From Chthoniobacter flavus (GTDB lineage Bacteria; Verrucomicrobiota; Verrucomicrobiia; Chthoniobacterales; Chthoniobacteraceae): 64,000 nucleotides of DNA. Of the stretch, positions 56,066-63,986 are shown piece after piece (within the stretch, counting starts at the first letter, position 1; each line of letters begins with the position of its first letter). Where the stretch lies: assembly GCA_945861435.1 (NCBI GenBank), contig CAMAUX010000029.1, positions 1 through 64,000 on the forward strand, given 5' to 3'. The notes under the pieces are model-generated. The model did no database searches and was not told where the DNA came from. It saw only the letters and a program-made list of their open reading frames with translations. A program made the position numbers and the translations under genes.

Positions 56066-57337
56066 TTACTTCCCACCCTTGGGTTTCTTCCCGGCAGCCT
56101 TCGGAACCGTCCTCCCGCCGCCAGGATTCAACGCGTCCAGCACCGCCTTCAATCGGGCCCGCGCGTCCGCGTCCTTGGAAATCTTCTCGCTGAAAGGCGC
56201 ACCGATCATGTCCATCAACGCATCCTCGCTGGTGAGCTTGAATCCACGTTCCCGCACGTACCACCCGTCGCCCAACTGAACGAACACCCAATCCCGCGAC
56301 GCACCCGCCTCCCCGCGCAACTGCGGAGCGAAGCTGCGACCGTCGATCTTCACGCCCTCCGGCAGCTTCGCCCCGCCGATCTCGGCGAACGTCGGAAAGA
56401 AATCGCTGAAGTCGATAAGATCGTCCACCACGCGGCCCGCCGGAGTCACACCCGGCCAACTCGCAATCAGAGGCACGCGGCTTCCCCCCTCCAGCAGCTT
56501 GAGCTTGTGGCCGCTCAGCGGCTTGCCGTCCACCGTGGACTGCCGCGCAAAATCGCCCGAGGTCCCGTTGTCACCGGTGAACAGCACCAGCGTGTTCTCG
56601 CGCAAATGCAGACGCTCAAGCTCCCCCACGAGCCTGCCCACCAACTTGTCCATGTAAGCGATGTTGTCCGCGTAATGCCGCCCGGAATCCGCACCCGCAG
56701 GCGTCTCCGGCGTCCGCGTGATCGTGCCGTGAATGTGCGACATCGGGTAGTACACGAAGAACGGCTCCGACCGGTGCTTCTCCAAAAATCCCGTCAGGAA
56801 CTGATGCAGCAGATCCGGCAGATACGCGCCCTCCGCCAGTTCGCGCTCCGCTCCGTTCACCTCGTAATGCTTGGACTGCGCCTTCTGCCCGCGCCAGTAC
56901 ATGCCGCTTCCCGGAAAAAGGAACACCTCGTCAAAGCCCCACTCCCGCGGCCCGAGCGGCCCCACATGCCACTTGCCCACGCTCGCGGTGACATACCCCG
57001 CCTGCTTCATCACCGAGGAAAACATCCCCTCGTTTTTCGGAAGCACATCCTCACGGTCATGGTTGCCCAAAAGCCCCGTGCGAAACGGATACCGCCCCGT
57101 CAGCAGCACGCACCGGCTCGGCGAACACTGCGGCATCGCGAAACAATGCGAAAACAGCGTGCCCCCCTTCGCCAATGCATCGAGGTGCGGCGTCGCAAAC
57201 GGACCACCCGTGCAACCAAGGTTCCCAAGCCCGACATCATCGGCGAGGATCAGGATCACGTTGGGCTTCCCGGCGGCGTGCAGTGCAGGCTGCGCGCAAA
57301 GAAGCAGGACGGCGAAGACCAGGGGGAGGAGCTTCAT
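56066..57337 (-). CDS. Secreted sulfatase with CSPSR maturation motif
   Basis: This 423-residue protein starts with a signal peptide (MKLLPLVFAVLLLCAQPALHA). It then has the sulfatase signature PNVILILADDVGLGN and the formylglycine motif Cys71-Ser-Pro-Ser-Arg75, with GKWHVGPLG downstream. The C-terminal half holds TGDNGTSGD and a short Gly/Lys-rich tail. It is shorter than the other sulfatase here and likely acts on a different sulfated saccharide. The Met at 57337 begins the signal peptide; upstream in-frame residues are not family-like. Confidence 0.93.
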   Translation of the reverse strand: MKLLPLVFAVLLLCAQPALHAAGKPNVILILADDVGLGNLGCTGGPFATPHLDALAKGGTLFSHCFAMPQCSPSRCVLLTGRYPFRTGLLGNHDREDVLPKNEGMFSSVMKQAGYVTASVGKWHVGPLGPREWGFDEVFLFPGSGMYWRGQKAQSKHYEVNGAERELAEGAYLPDLLHQFLTGFLEKHRSEPFFVYYPMSHIHGTITRTPETPAGADSGRHYADNIAYMDKLVGRLVGELERLHLRENTLVLFTGDNGTSGDFARQSTVDGKPLSGHKLKLLEGGSRVPLIASWPGVTPAGRVVDDLIDFSDFFPTFAEIGGAKLPEGVKIDGRSFAPQLRGEAGASRDWVFVQLGDGWYVRERGFKLTSEDALMDMIGAPFSEKISKDADARARLKAVLDALNPGGGRTVPKAAGKKPKGGK

Positions 57338-57471
57338 GACAGGCCGCACTGAACCCATTGCCATCCCGCAACGCAATGCCATCCACGCCGGGACTCCGGA
57401 CCCCTGCCTCACGAGGCAACACGACGCCGGCGCGTGCGCCACCCTTGACGCCCCGGTCACACTCCTTGTCC

Positions 57472-57741
57472 ATGCGGCCCCGCGTATCCCGAACCCCCTT
57501 CACCTGCCCGGTCTGCGGCGAGGAACTCTCCGCAGACGACCGCGCCTGCCCCTCCTGCGGCGCCTGCGAACGCTCGGGCTGGAGCCAGGAGTCGATGTAC
57601 GACGGACTCGACCTTCCAGAGCCCTACGACAACGAACACCCAGCCCACGACGCAAACAGCCAACCCCTCATGGTCCGCTATGCGTGGGTGGTGGCCCTCG
57701 TCCTGATCATCGCCCTCACCCTGCTCCTCGTCGCGCGCTGA
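57472..57741 (+). CDS. Small zinc-ribbon protein with a C-terminal membrane anchor
   Basis: This 89-residue protein has a zinc ribbon at the N-terminus (Cys12-x2-Cys15 and Cys26-x2-Cys29, CPVC...CPSC), an acidic linker and one transmembrane helix (about 69-87, WVVALVLIIALTLLLV). A cytoplasmic ribbon tethered to the membrane is likely. No partner is evident. A longer frame to 57358 overlaps the promoter region of the divergent sulfatase. Confidence 0.72.
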   Translation: MRPRVSRTPFTCPVCGEELSADDRACPSCGACERSGWSQESMYDGLDLPEPYDNEHPAHDANSQPLMVRYAWVVALVLIIALTLLLVAR

Positions 57742-57793
57742 CCACGCGCGCCATCCCCATCGCGCGCCAGCAGATCACGCCGCGCGCACCGCT

Positions 57794-58510
57794 TCAGCGC
57801 GGACTCTGCAGCGCCTTTGTCACCTCCGCCGCCACCGCCTCGCCCAGCATCTTGTAGGCGGGCCCGGTCCAGTGGAACTGATCCCCACGCGCCAGCGCCA
57901 GTTGGTCCACCAAAAGCAGGTACAGATCGTTCACAGGAACGTCCTTCTCCCTCATCACATTCGCGGCGATCCGGTTGTGCTCCACGATCACCGAATCGAT
58001 CTCAGCATCCAGTTCGCCCGGCTTGCCCTTCACCGTCACAGGAGTCGTGCTCGCCCAAATGAGCCGCGCTTTCGGCGCCGCTTTCCTGAGCACGTCCACC
58101 AGCACCTCGGTGTGATGATCAAACTCGCCTTCGGGAATCCTGCCCGCCTGCCACCCATGCAGCCCCATGTTGAAATGGATCACGTCGTAAGGCCCCTGCG
58201 CGAGCACCTCCGCCACCATCGTATGCAGACGCGCCGAGGCCTGGTGATACGGATTCACCCACGCATCCACATACGCCTTCCCCTCCAGCGCACGCGTCAC
58301 CCCGGCCAGGTACCCGTTCAAAATGAAGTCCCCCGCCAGCAGCACGCGCGGACGCTTCGCATCCGTCACCTGCGCCTTCTGCAGCCGCCATCCAGAGCCA
58401 TCTGCCTGCAACCGCGCGTCCGCTTCCTTGGCCGGTGCAGGGTCTGCGCAAAGCGCCCCTGCTCCGAGCAGGCTCAGCACATTCAGAAAAACCAGGAACC
58501 GGATGGCCAT
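57794..58510 (-). CDS. Exported SGNH/GDSL-hydrolase-like protein lacking the usual serine
   Basis: This 238-residue protein has a signal peptide (MAIRFLVFLNVLSLLGAGALC). SGNH-like blocks follow: VLLAGDFILNGYL where GDS is expected, DVIHFNMGLHGW for the Asn block, and GDQFHWTGPAYKML for the Asp-x-x-His block. The nucleophile position is Phe instead of Ser, so a standard esterase mechanism seems impossible. It may be a carbohydrate-binding pseudoenzyme. It is divergent from the YHYH gene. Confidence 0.75.
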   Translation of the reverse strand: MAIRFLVFLNVLSLLGAGALCADPAPAKEADARLQADGSGWRLQKAQVTDAKRPRVLLAGDFILNGYLAGVTRALEGKAYVDAWVNPYHQASARLHTMVAEVLAQGPYDVIHFNMGLHGWQAGRIPEGEFDHHTEVLVDVLRKAAPKARLIWASTTPVTVKGKPGELDAEIDSVIVEHNRIAANVMREKDVPVNDLYLLLVDQLALARGDQFHWTGPAYKMLGEAVAAEVTKALQSPR

Positions 58511-58689
58511 CGCGCAACCATGCCGCTTTCCGGCCCCACTTCACAACTCCTTTGCCCACCCGCATCCCCCTGTCTCCACCGACACCGCATCTCTCCCTTT
58601 ACCGTTTCTTAACAACTCACCCACACAAAGCCACCGCCTCTTAACATCCCCCGCCCAGCCTCCCCGCAAAGACTTCGCCTCCGCCTCCC

Positions 58690-60375
58690 ATGCGCCCAAC
58701 CCCCGCCGCCCCTCTCCTGTTCCTTCTCTGCGCAATCGCCCCCGCCACACGCACAGTCCTCGCTCATCCCGGACATCCCGATTCCACAGACGCCGCACCC
58801 GCATTCTTCCTCGCGCAAGCCTCCCCGCCACCGGAACAACCCTCCCGCCGGACCGCCTCCGACACCCCGCGCAACGAAGTCCGGATCACTGTGGAAAGCG
58901 ACCGCAGGATCATCGAGTCCAATGGCTGGCCAGACCACGCACCCGGCAGTTTCCCAAGGCGCGGCAACCCCAACATTCCAGAGCCGCAACGTCACCGGTT
59001 CCAAGTCCCGCTCCATCCCGTGCAAGCACCAGAGCCTATCCGCAGCCGGGGCGGTTGGTGGGCCATCGCCGTGAACGGGGTCCCCTTCGAACCCGGCACC
59101 GGCGAGGCATGGAACAACGACATGCGCTCAGGCTGGCATTACGAAGCGGCCACCGGATTTCTCAACCTCGGCCTCGACGAGCACCATGCCCATGTCCAAC
59201 CCCCCGGCGCCTACCACTACCACGCGCTCCCAAACGGCCTCATCCAAAACCTCGGCGGTGATGAATCCAAAATGCTCCTCATCGCATGGGCCGCCGACGG
59301 CTTCCCCGTCTACTCCAGCCGCGCCCACGCCGAGCCAGCCAACGCCGCCAGCCCACTGCGCACCCTCAAGTCCAGCTACCGCCTCCGCCAGGGACCACGA
59401 CCACCAGCCGAAGGCGCTCCCGACGGAAACCACGACGGCCGCTTCACCGAAGACTTTGAATTCGTAAAAAACTCCGGCGACCTCGACGAATGCAACGGCC
59501 GCCAAGGCGTCACCCCCGAATTTCCTGGCGGCACCTACTACTACTGCATCACCGCCGAATTCCCCTTCGTGCCTCGCATGTGGCGCGGCATCCCAGACCC
59601 CAGCTTCGCCAAAGCCGGCCCGCCCCCCGGCGGAACTCCAGGCGGCGGAATGCGCCCGCCCCCTCCCGGCGGCGCCCCGCGCGGCATTCTCGAAGGCGGT
59701 CCGGGACCGCGCCCCCAAGGGGCTTCACCATCCTCCGAACCACTGCAGTCGCAGACCAGAGGCCGCCGCGACACGTCCACCGCGCAACAGCCTCCGGACG
59801 CACGAGAAGCCCGCGACTCTCGAGAAAGCCGAGGCTCGCGCGATGCACAAGACACCCAGCCCAACGCGCATCCACGCGAAGGCCGCTTCCTCCCTCCCAT
59901 CCTCGGCGCACTCGACCTCAACAAGGACGGCGCCCTCGATGAACAGGAAATCGCCGCCGCAGCCACCTCCCTCAAGGCACTCGACAAAAATGGCGACGGA
60001 CGCATCACGCCCGATGAATACCGGCCGATGCCCCCCGGCGGTGATCCCCGCGCCGATGGCCCGCCCAACCGCGACAGGCCACACGAGACATCGCGTGAAG
60101 CCTCCGGTGAAAACCCGCGGCGCGGCCCGGATGCTGAGCGCGCACCCATGCAACGACCCAGCCGTCCCCCCGGGGAAGCGCGCCCCGATGATCGCCGCGA
60201 GCCGACTCCCCGTGATGGCGCTCCCCGTGATGGCGCTCCCCGCGACGGCACCCCCCGCGACGGCACCCCCCGCGACGGCACCCCCCGTGATGGCGCCCCC
60301 CGTGATGGTGCGCATCGCGACGGTGCGCCGCGTCCCGATGGACCGGGCCGCCGTCAGGCCCCGCCTAATTCCTAA
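58690..60375 (+). CDS. YHYH-domain secreted protein with EF-hands and a C-terminal repeat
   Basis: This 561-residue protein has a signal peptide ending near VLAHP. A YHYH domain follows, with GVPFEPGTGEAWNNDMRSGWHYEA and the name-giving AYHYHALPNGL. Further C-terminal are GTYYYCITAEFP and a Pro/Gly-rich region. Two EF-hand loops at about 410-447 (DLNKDGALDEQE; DKNGDGRITPDE) should bind calcium. The tail is Arg/Asp/Pro/Gly-rich (PRDGA repeats). YHYH proteins are of unknown function, often near sulfatases or cytochromes in this superphylum. The stop overlaps by 4 bp the convergent gene. Confidence 0.86.
   Translation: MRPTPAAPLLFLLCAIAPATRTVLAHPGHPDSTDAAPAFFLAQASPPPEQPSRRTASDTPRNEVRITVESDRRIIESNGWPDHAPGSFPRRGNPNIPEPQRHRFQVPLHPVQAPEPIRSRGGWWAIAVNGVPFEPGTGEAWNNDMRSGWHYEAATGFLNLGLDEHHAHVQPPGAYHYHALPNGLIQNLGGDESKMLLIAWAADGFPVYSSRAHAEPANAASPLRTLKSSYRLRQGPRPPAEGAPDGNHDGRFTEDFEFVKNSGDLDECNGRQGVTPEFPGGTYYYCITAEFPFVPRMWRGIPDPSFAKAGPPPGGTPGGGMRPPPPGGAPRGILEGGPGPRPQGASPSSEPLQSQTRGRRDTSTAQQPPDAREARDSRESRGSRDAQDTQPNAHPREGRFLPPILGALDLNKDGALDEQEIAAAATSLKALDKNGDGRITPDEYRPMPPGGDPRADGPPNRDRPHETSREASGENPRRGPDAERAPMQRPSRPPGEARPDDRREPTPRDGAPRDGAPRDGTPRDGTPRDGTPRDGAPRDGAHRDGAPRPDGPGRRQAPPNS
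60205..60345. repeat. 15-bp tandem repeat coding PRDG(A/T)
   Basis: Units of the form CCCCG(T/C)GA(T/C)GGC(G/A)C(T/C) repeat about nine times in tandem near the 3' end of the YHYH gene, coding PRDGA/PRDGT. The 15-bp period keeps the frame if units are gained or lost. Confidence 0.85.
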
Positions 60376-61613
60376 CTGGCGAGGAAGGTCTCCAGTGCGC
60401 CACCGAGGAGTTGGTGCACATCGCGCTCCACCTCAGCACGGGTGGGCTCCCAACCAGTCGCGGCGAGGTCCTCGTATTTCTCAGCGAGCACCTTTCCAAT
60501 GATCGGCCGCGAGTGAGCCCACTTGTAAACCAACTGATCCAGCACGCGGCAGTCGCTGTGCTGCGGGGTCATGCTCAGCCCGATCAATTCAAGGCGCATC
60601 CGCGTCACCTCCTCGATCAGCGACGGATTGTTCATGAACCACCAGCAGCCGAACACATGCAGGTTGCGGAACTTGCGCGCCGCCACACAGAGCGCGTGCT
60701 GGTTCTCACGCGCGAGCAGCGTGCAGAGAAACTTGTTGTCCGGAAACGCCGCGCAAAGCCGCTCCACCGCCCCCACATCCGCAAACCCCACGCTGTCGCC
60801 CGCCAGCCGCAGCCGCGGATTCACGCTGCGCCGCACCCCGATCATCAGCGCAAACGCCTGCTGATGGTCACGCCCATGCGGCATGATCGCCTCCTCAATC
60901 AACCGCGCCGTCGGCCCCTCCGCCGGATACTGAAACTCCGGCCCGAGCGACACCATGCAGTACTGCGCATCGATCTTGCGGGTCCAGTCAGCGAGAAACC
61001 GCCGCACCTCGGCGAATGTCTGTCCGGAAAAATCCGTCTGCACCTTGTAGCCCCAGCCTTGGAGCCGCGGCACAGTGTTCACCCAATCCACCAGCAGCGG
61101 ATCGATCCGCAGTGCCGCCACGAAACGCGGATCCCGCATGAATCCCGTCTCCCACACAGGCCGCTCCAGATCATCGAAGGGTGAGTTCGTCATGCACACC
61201 TTGCGCACGTTCGCCGCCTGCAGCGAGCGGTCGATGAAATCCCCCACCTTCCACCCCGCGTAATGCTGACGCAACGCCGGCAGATCCCGCTTCTTCACAT
61301 CAAACCCCAGCCGGTTCAGCGTCGTGAGCACTCCGCGACACGCCTCCGACACCGGTGAGTTCTTCACAAAAAGCGCATCCCAGATCACCTCCGCCTGACG
61401 CGCCTTCGACAACGCAAAAAACTGCTCCTCGGGAAGCGGCGCCACCCGCAGCGATTCCGCGACGAGGTAATGATACGTGAGCAACTCGTCGATGCCCCAC
61501 AACAGCAGCTCGCCAAAGGGCTGGTCGTACAGGTGCGTGTGGATGTCGTACACCGGGGTCTTCTCAACCACTTCAGCCACCATGGCTCCAACGGGGGTTT
61601 TCGGGAGGTTCAT
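60372..61613 (-). CDS. Glucuronate-isomerase-like (UxaC-family) amidohydrolase-fold protein
   Basis: This 413-residue protein has an amidohydrolase TIM-barrel start VYDIHTHLYDQPFGELLLWGIDELLTYHYL, where HTH is the metal-binding HxH. UxaC-like blocks follow: NRLGFDVKKRDL, TNSPFDDLERPVW and LHVFGCWWFMNNPSLIEEV. UxaC interconverts glucuronate and fructuronate. The protein is about 55 residues shorter than E. coli UxaC, and the DIHTHLYDQPFGEL start is not the standard one. It may therefore act on another uronate or related substrate. The start at 61613 precedes the family sequence. Confidence 0.72.
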   Translation of the reverse strand: MNLPKTPVGAMVAEVVEKTPVYDIHTHLYDQPFGELLLWGIDELLTYHYLVAESLRVAPLPEEQFFALSKARQAEVIWDALFVKNSPVSEACRGVLTTLNRLGFDVKKRDLPALRQHYAGWKVGDFIDRSLQAANVRKVCMTNSPFDDLERPVWETGFMRDPRFVAALRIDPLLVDWVNTVPRLQGWGYKVQTDFSGQTFAEVRRFLADWTRKIDAQYCMVSLGPEFQYPAEGPTARLIEEAIMPHGRDHQQAFALMIGVRRSVNPRLRLAGDSVGFADVGAVERLCAAFPDNKFLCTLLARENQHALCVAARKFRNLHVFGCWWFMNNPSLIEEVTRMRLELIGLSMTPQHSDCRVLDQLVYKWAHSRPIIGKVLAEKYEDLAATGWEPTRAEVERDVHQLLGGALETFLAS

Positions 61614-62150
61614 AAGAAAGCCGCCATGCTCTACGCGCCCACCGGACCGTGCCAAGGTCCAAAAACGCCCCTGCTCTCACGTTCCCACGTTCCCACGTCA
61701 CCCGTGTGACAGTTCCGAATGGCACCGAGTTAAGGCCATCTGCCACGCCTCGATGAGGTGGCCCGCCCACGAAACACTCGCTCCCACCGTCAGCATGCCG
61801 GAGGCATGAAAAGAGCCGGTCGGTACACGCAATCCGCAACGCGGATGGAGCGAACCACCGGAACCCGTTTCCCCACGCGTCGCGCCCCGGGCTGGGGCGC
61901 GAGAAGGAGGACCATGGAGGAAACCTTGCTTGTCCCCATCGGTTCCACTGTTTGCAGGCGTCTGCCTGCCGGCGTTGCCCCCACTCAGACACCACGACGA
62001 AGCACCTTCTCTCAGTGCCATTCGTAACAGTTCCTTTTGGCTCACTGCGCCCCCCGCCCACTCCACGCATCGGAAATCCCCCCGCAAACCCTCGCCACTT
62101 TACTCCGCTCCGACCTCCTGTTTGATTCCCACCCCGCCCGGACCCGCTCC
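61614..62150. other. Intergenic region holding repeat copy B
   Basis: These 537 bases lie between the divergent UxaC-like and EamA genes and contain the 100-bp repeat at 61881-61980. Open frames across it have no family character. Both promoters should lie here. I see no RNA gene or strong extra hairpin. Confidence 0.6.
61881..61980 (+). repeat. 100-bp dispersed repeat, copy B, with terminal hairpin
   Basis: This starts with CGCGCCCC-GGGCT-GGGGCGCG (9-bp stem with the flanking T/A), then GAAGGAGGA, GGAAACCTTG, ACTGTTTGCAGGCGTCTGCC and GTTGCCC. It is equal in length to copy A and gap-free against it, but inverted and about 6 kb away. The TGCAGGCGTCTGCC block recurs at the right window edge. 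Confidence 0.8.
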
Positions 62151-63050
62151 ATGCTGGCCTCCCTTCTCACCACCGTCCTCTTCTCCTTCTCGGTGATCTT
62201 CGCCGCCCGCTCCGCGCGCGTGCTCGGCCCGGGGACAGCCAACCTCTCGCGCATCCTCGTCGCCGCCACCTTCCTCGCGCTCTGGGCGCATACCTGCGGC
62301 GCGGGCCTGCACGGTCCGGCCCTCCCGTGGTTTTTCCTCAGCGGCGTCATCGGCTTCGGCCTCGGCGACATGGCCCTCTTTGGCGCACTGCCGCGCATCG
62401 GCCCAAGGCTCGCCATCCTCCTCACCCAATGCCTCGCCGCACCCATCGCAGGCTTCACAGAATGGGCATGGCTGGGAACCACCCTCCACCCCTCGGACAT
62501 CCTCTGCGCCGCCGTCATCCTCGGCGGGGTCGCCGTCGCCCTCGCGCCGGACCGCAGCCTTTCCGTCCCCCCGCGCACCTTCTGGATCGGTGTCCTCTTC
62601 GGAGTCGGATCCGCTGCAGGACAAGGCATCGGCGCGGTACTCAGCCGCAAGGCCAACGGCGTCGCGGAAGCCGCCCACTTTGCCATCGACGGAGGCAGCG
62701 CCGCCTACCAACGCATCCTCGGCGGCGTGCTCATGACCGCACTCGCTTTCTTCCTCATCAAGCCCATGCGCCCCGCCGCGGACAAAGCGCCCGAATGGCG
62801 ACGCGGTTGGTGGCTCGTGCTTGGCAACGCGCTCGCGGGCCCCACCCTCGGCGTGGCCTGCTACCAATGGGCCCTCAAGACCATGCCGTCCGGCATCGTC
62901 CTGCCCATCGTCGCCACCTCCCCGCTCGTCACCCTCGTCCTTGCGCGCTGGATCGATCAGGAGCGCCCCACCCGCCGCGCCATCCTCGGCGGCCTCATCG
63001 CAGTCGCCGGCGCCGTCGCCCTCAAGATCGTCCAAGCCCAGTCCCACTGA
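62151..63050 (+). CDS. EamA/DMT-family transporter
   Basis: This 299-residue protein has about ten transmembrane segments in two similar halves. Each half carries drug/metabolite-transporter features such as GLGDMALFGALPRIGPRLAILL and GVACYQWALKTMPSGIVLPIVATSPLVTLV. DMT transporters move amino acids, nucleotides or small metabolites; the cargo is unknown. The start at 62151 precedes the first helix; an upstream in-frame start would extend into the spacer. Confidence 0.87.
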   Translation: MLASLLTTVLFSFSVIFAARSARVLGPGTANLSRILVAATFLALWAHTCGAGLHGPALPWFFLSGVIGFGLGDMALFGALPRIGPRLAILLTQCLAAPIAGFTEWAWLGTTLHPSDILCAAVILGGVAVALAPDRSLSVPPRTFWIGVLFGVGSAAGQGIGAVLSRKANGVAEAAHFAIDGGSAAYQRILGGVLMTALAFFLIKPMRPAADKAPEWRRGWWLVLGNALAGPTLGVACYQWALKTMPSGIVLPIVATSPLVTLVLARWIDQERPTRRAILGGLIAVAGAVALKIVQAQSH

Positions 63051-63207
63051 CCCTCAAAAAGGGGACTGCGGCACCAAGACACCGTGATCATGCCCTCCGT
63101 GGTCGGAGGCTTCCGACGGGCGACTCGGCCAGGTGCTCCTGCCTGCGGCGTCGCTGACGCTTGGGTCGTTAGCCCGTCTCAGAACCGCCCTTCTTGTCCA
63201 ATCGCTC

Positions 63208-63621
63208 TTACGTTTTCACAAAGGGATTTACCACCGTCACACTTCCATACTGCTGCCCGTGATTCAGATCTTCACTTAACAATTCATTACACCGGGCACA
63301 CTGAGCAGCTGCGATAATTGCCGCATCCCAATATGACGTTCCGTACCGCTCCTTGAGTTCAAGTGCATTACGTAATACCGAGACCGTATTATCTTGGATC
63401 CGAAATCTCATCCACTTCTCGATCAATCGCACTGCAAAATCGTGCGTTAAAGCATCAGGACGCCGCGAATGAGTGGCTTGCACATAAAACTCCTGAAGTA
63501 CCTGCACCGAAAAGGCCAAATCGGCACTCAACAAGATCTTCCGCGCTATCTCCCCCTTCTCCGATTCCCCGGTGTCTAATTCCAAGGAATACAGGAGGAT
63601 ATTAGTATCAACGAATCTCAC
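63208..63621 (-). CDS. PIN-domain toxin (VapC-type)
   Basis: This 137-residue protein has the PIN acidic set: Asp5 (MRFVDTNILLYS), a central Glu in VQEFYVQ (QVLQEFYV), Asp in SYWDAAIIAAA, and Asp in LSEDLNHG. It should be a Mg-dependent RNase, held in check by the partner upstream. The start overlaps the partner's stop by 14 bp, typical of toxin-antitoxin pairs. It is AT-richer than its neighbours, in line with transfer. Confidence 0.88.
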   Translation of the reverse strand: MRFVDTNILLYSLELDTGESEKGEIARKILLSADLAFSVQVLQEFYVQATHSRRPDALTHDFAVRLIEKWMRFRIQDNTVSVLRNALELKERYGTSYWDAAIIAAAQCARCNELLSEDLNHGQQYGSVTVVNPFVKT

Positions 63622-63871
63622 GGCGGGAATACAACTCTTCTCGGCTTAGATGATGCCCAGCACTCAGGCCAAGCCGTTGAGAACGTAATTCGTCACGGAG
63701 CTCACGCTCCTCACGTTCAAGACGCTGGAATTCAGTTTCTCCCGTTCCGCCGCATGCAATTTGAAGGAGATAAGTCTTCACCAGCGCCGAGACAGAGGTC
63801 GCACGTTCTGCCGCTCGAATGCGGGCCATCCGGTAGGTGTCATCATCCACACTCACGGTGATGTTCTTCAC
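63608..63871 (-). CDS. Probable VapB-type ribbon-helix-helix antitoxin
   Basis: This protein of about 87 residues has an RHH-like start (VKNITVSVDDDTYRMARIRAAERATSVSALVKTYL) followed by a charged C-terminal tail that would wrap the toxin. I used the GTG at 63871, which matches the family N-terminus; an ATG at 63955 gives 28 extra residues. It overlaps the PIN gene by 14 bp and would bind DNA to repress the pair. Confidence 0.8.
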   Translation of the reverse strand: MKNITVSVDDDTYRMARIRAAERATSVSALVKTYLLQIACGGTGETEFQRLEREERELRDELRSQRLGLSAGHHLSREELYSRREIR

Positions 63872-63986
63872 CCCTCCACTTTTCCACAGATTCACAGTTT
63901 CACAAGCAGTGATTCTCTTCCGTAAATCTCTCCAAAAATGAACTTTCAGACCCAATTCCCCCCACGCCCACCCGCATCACAAAAAA

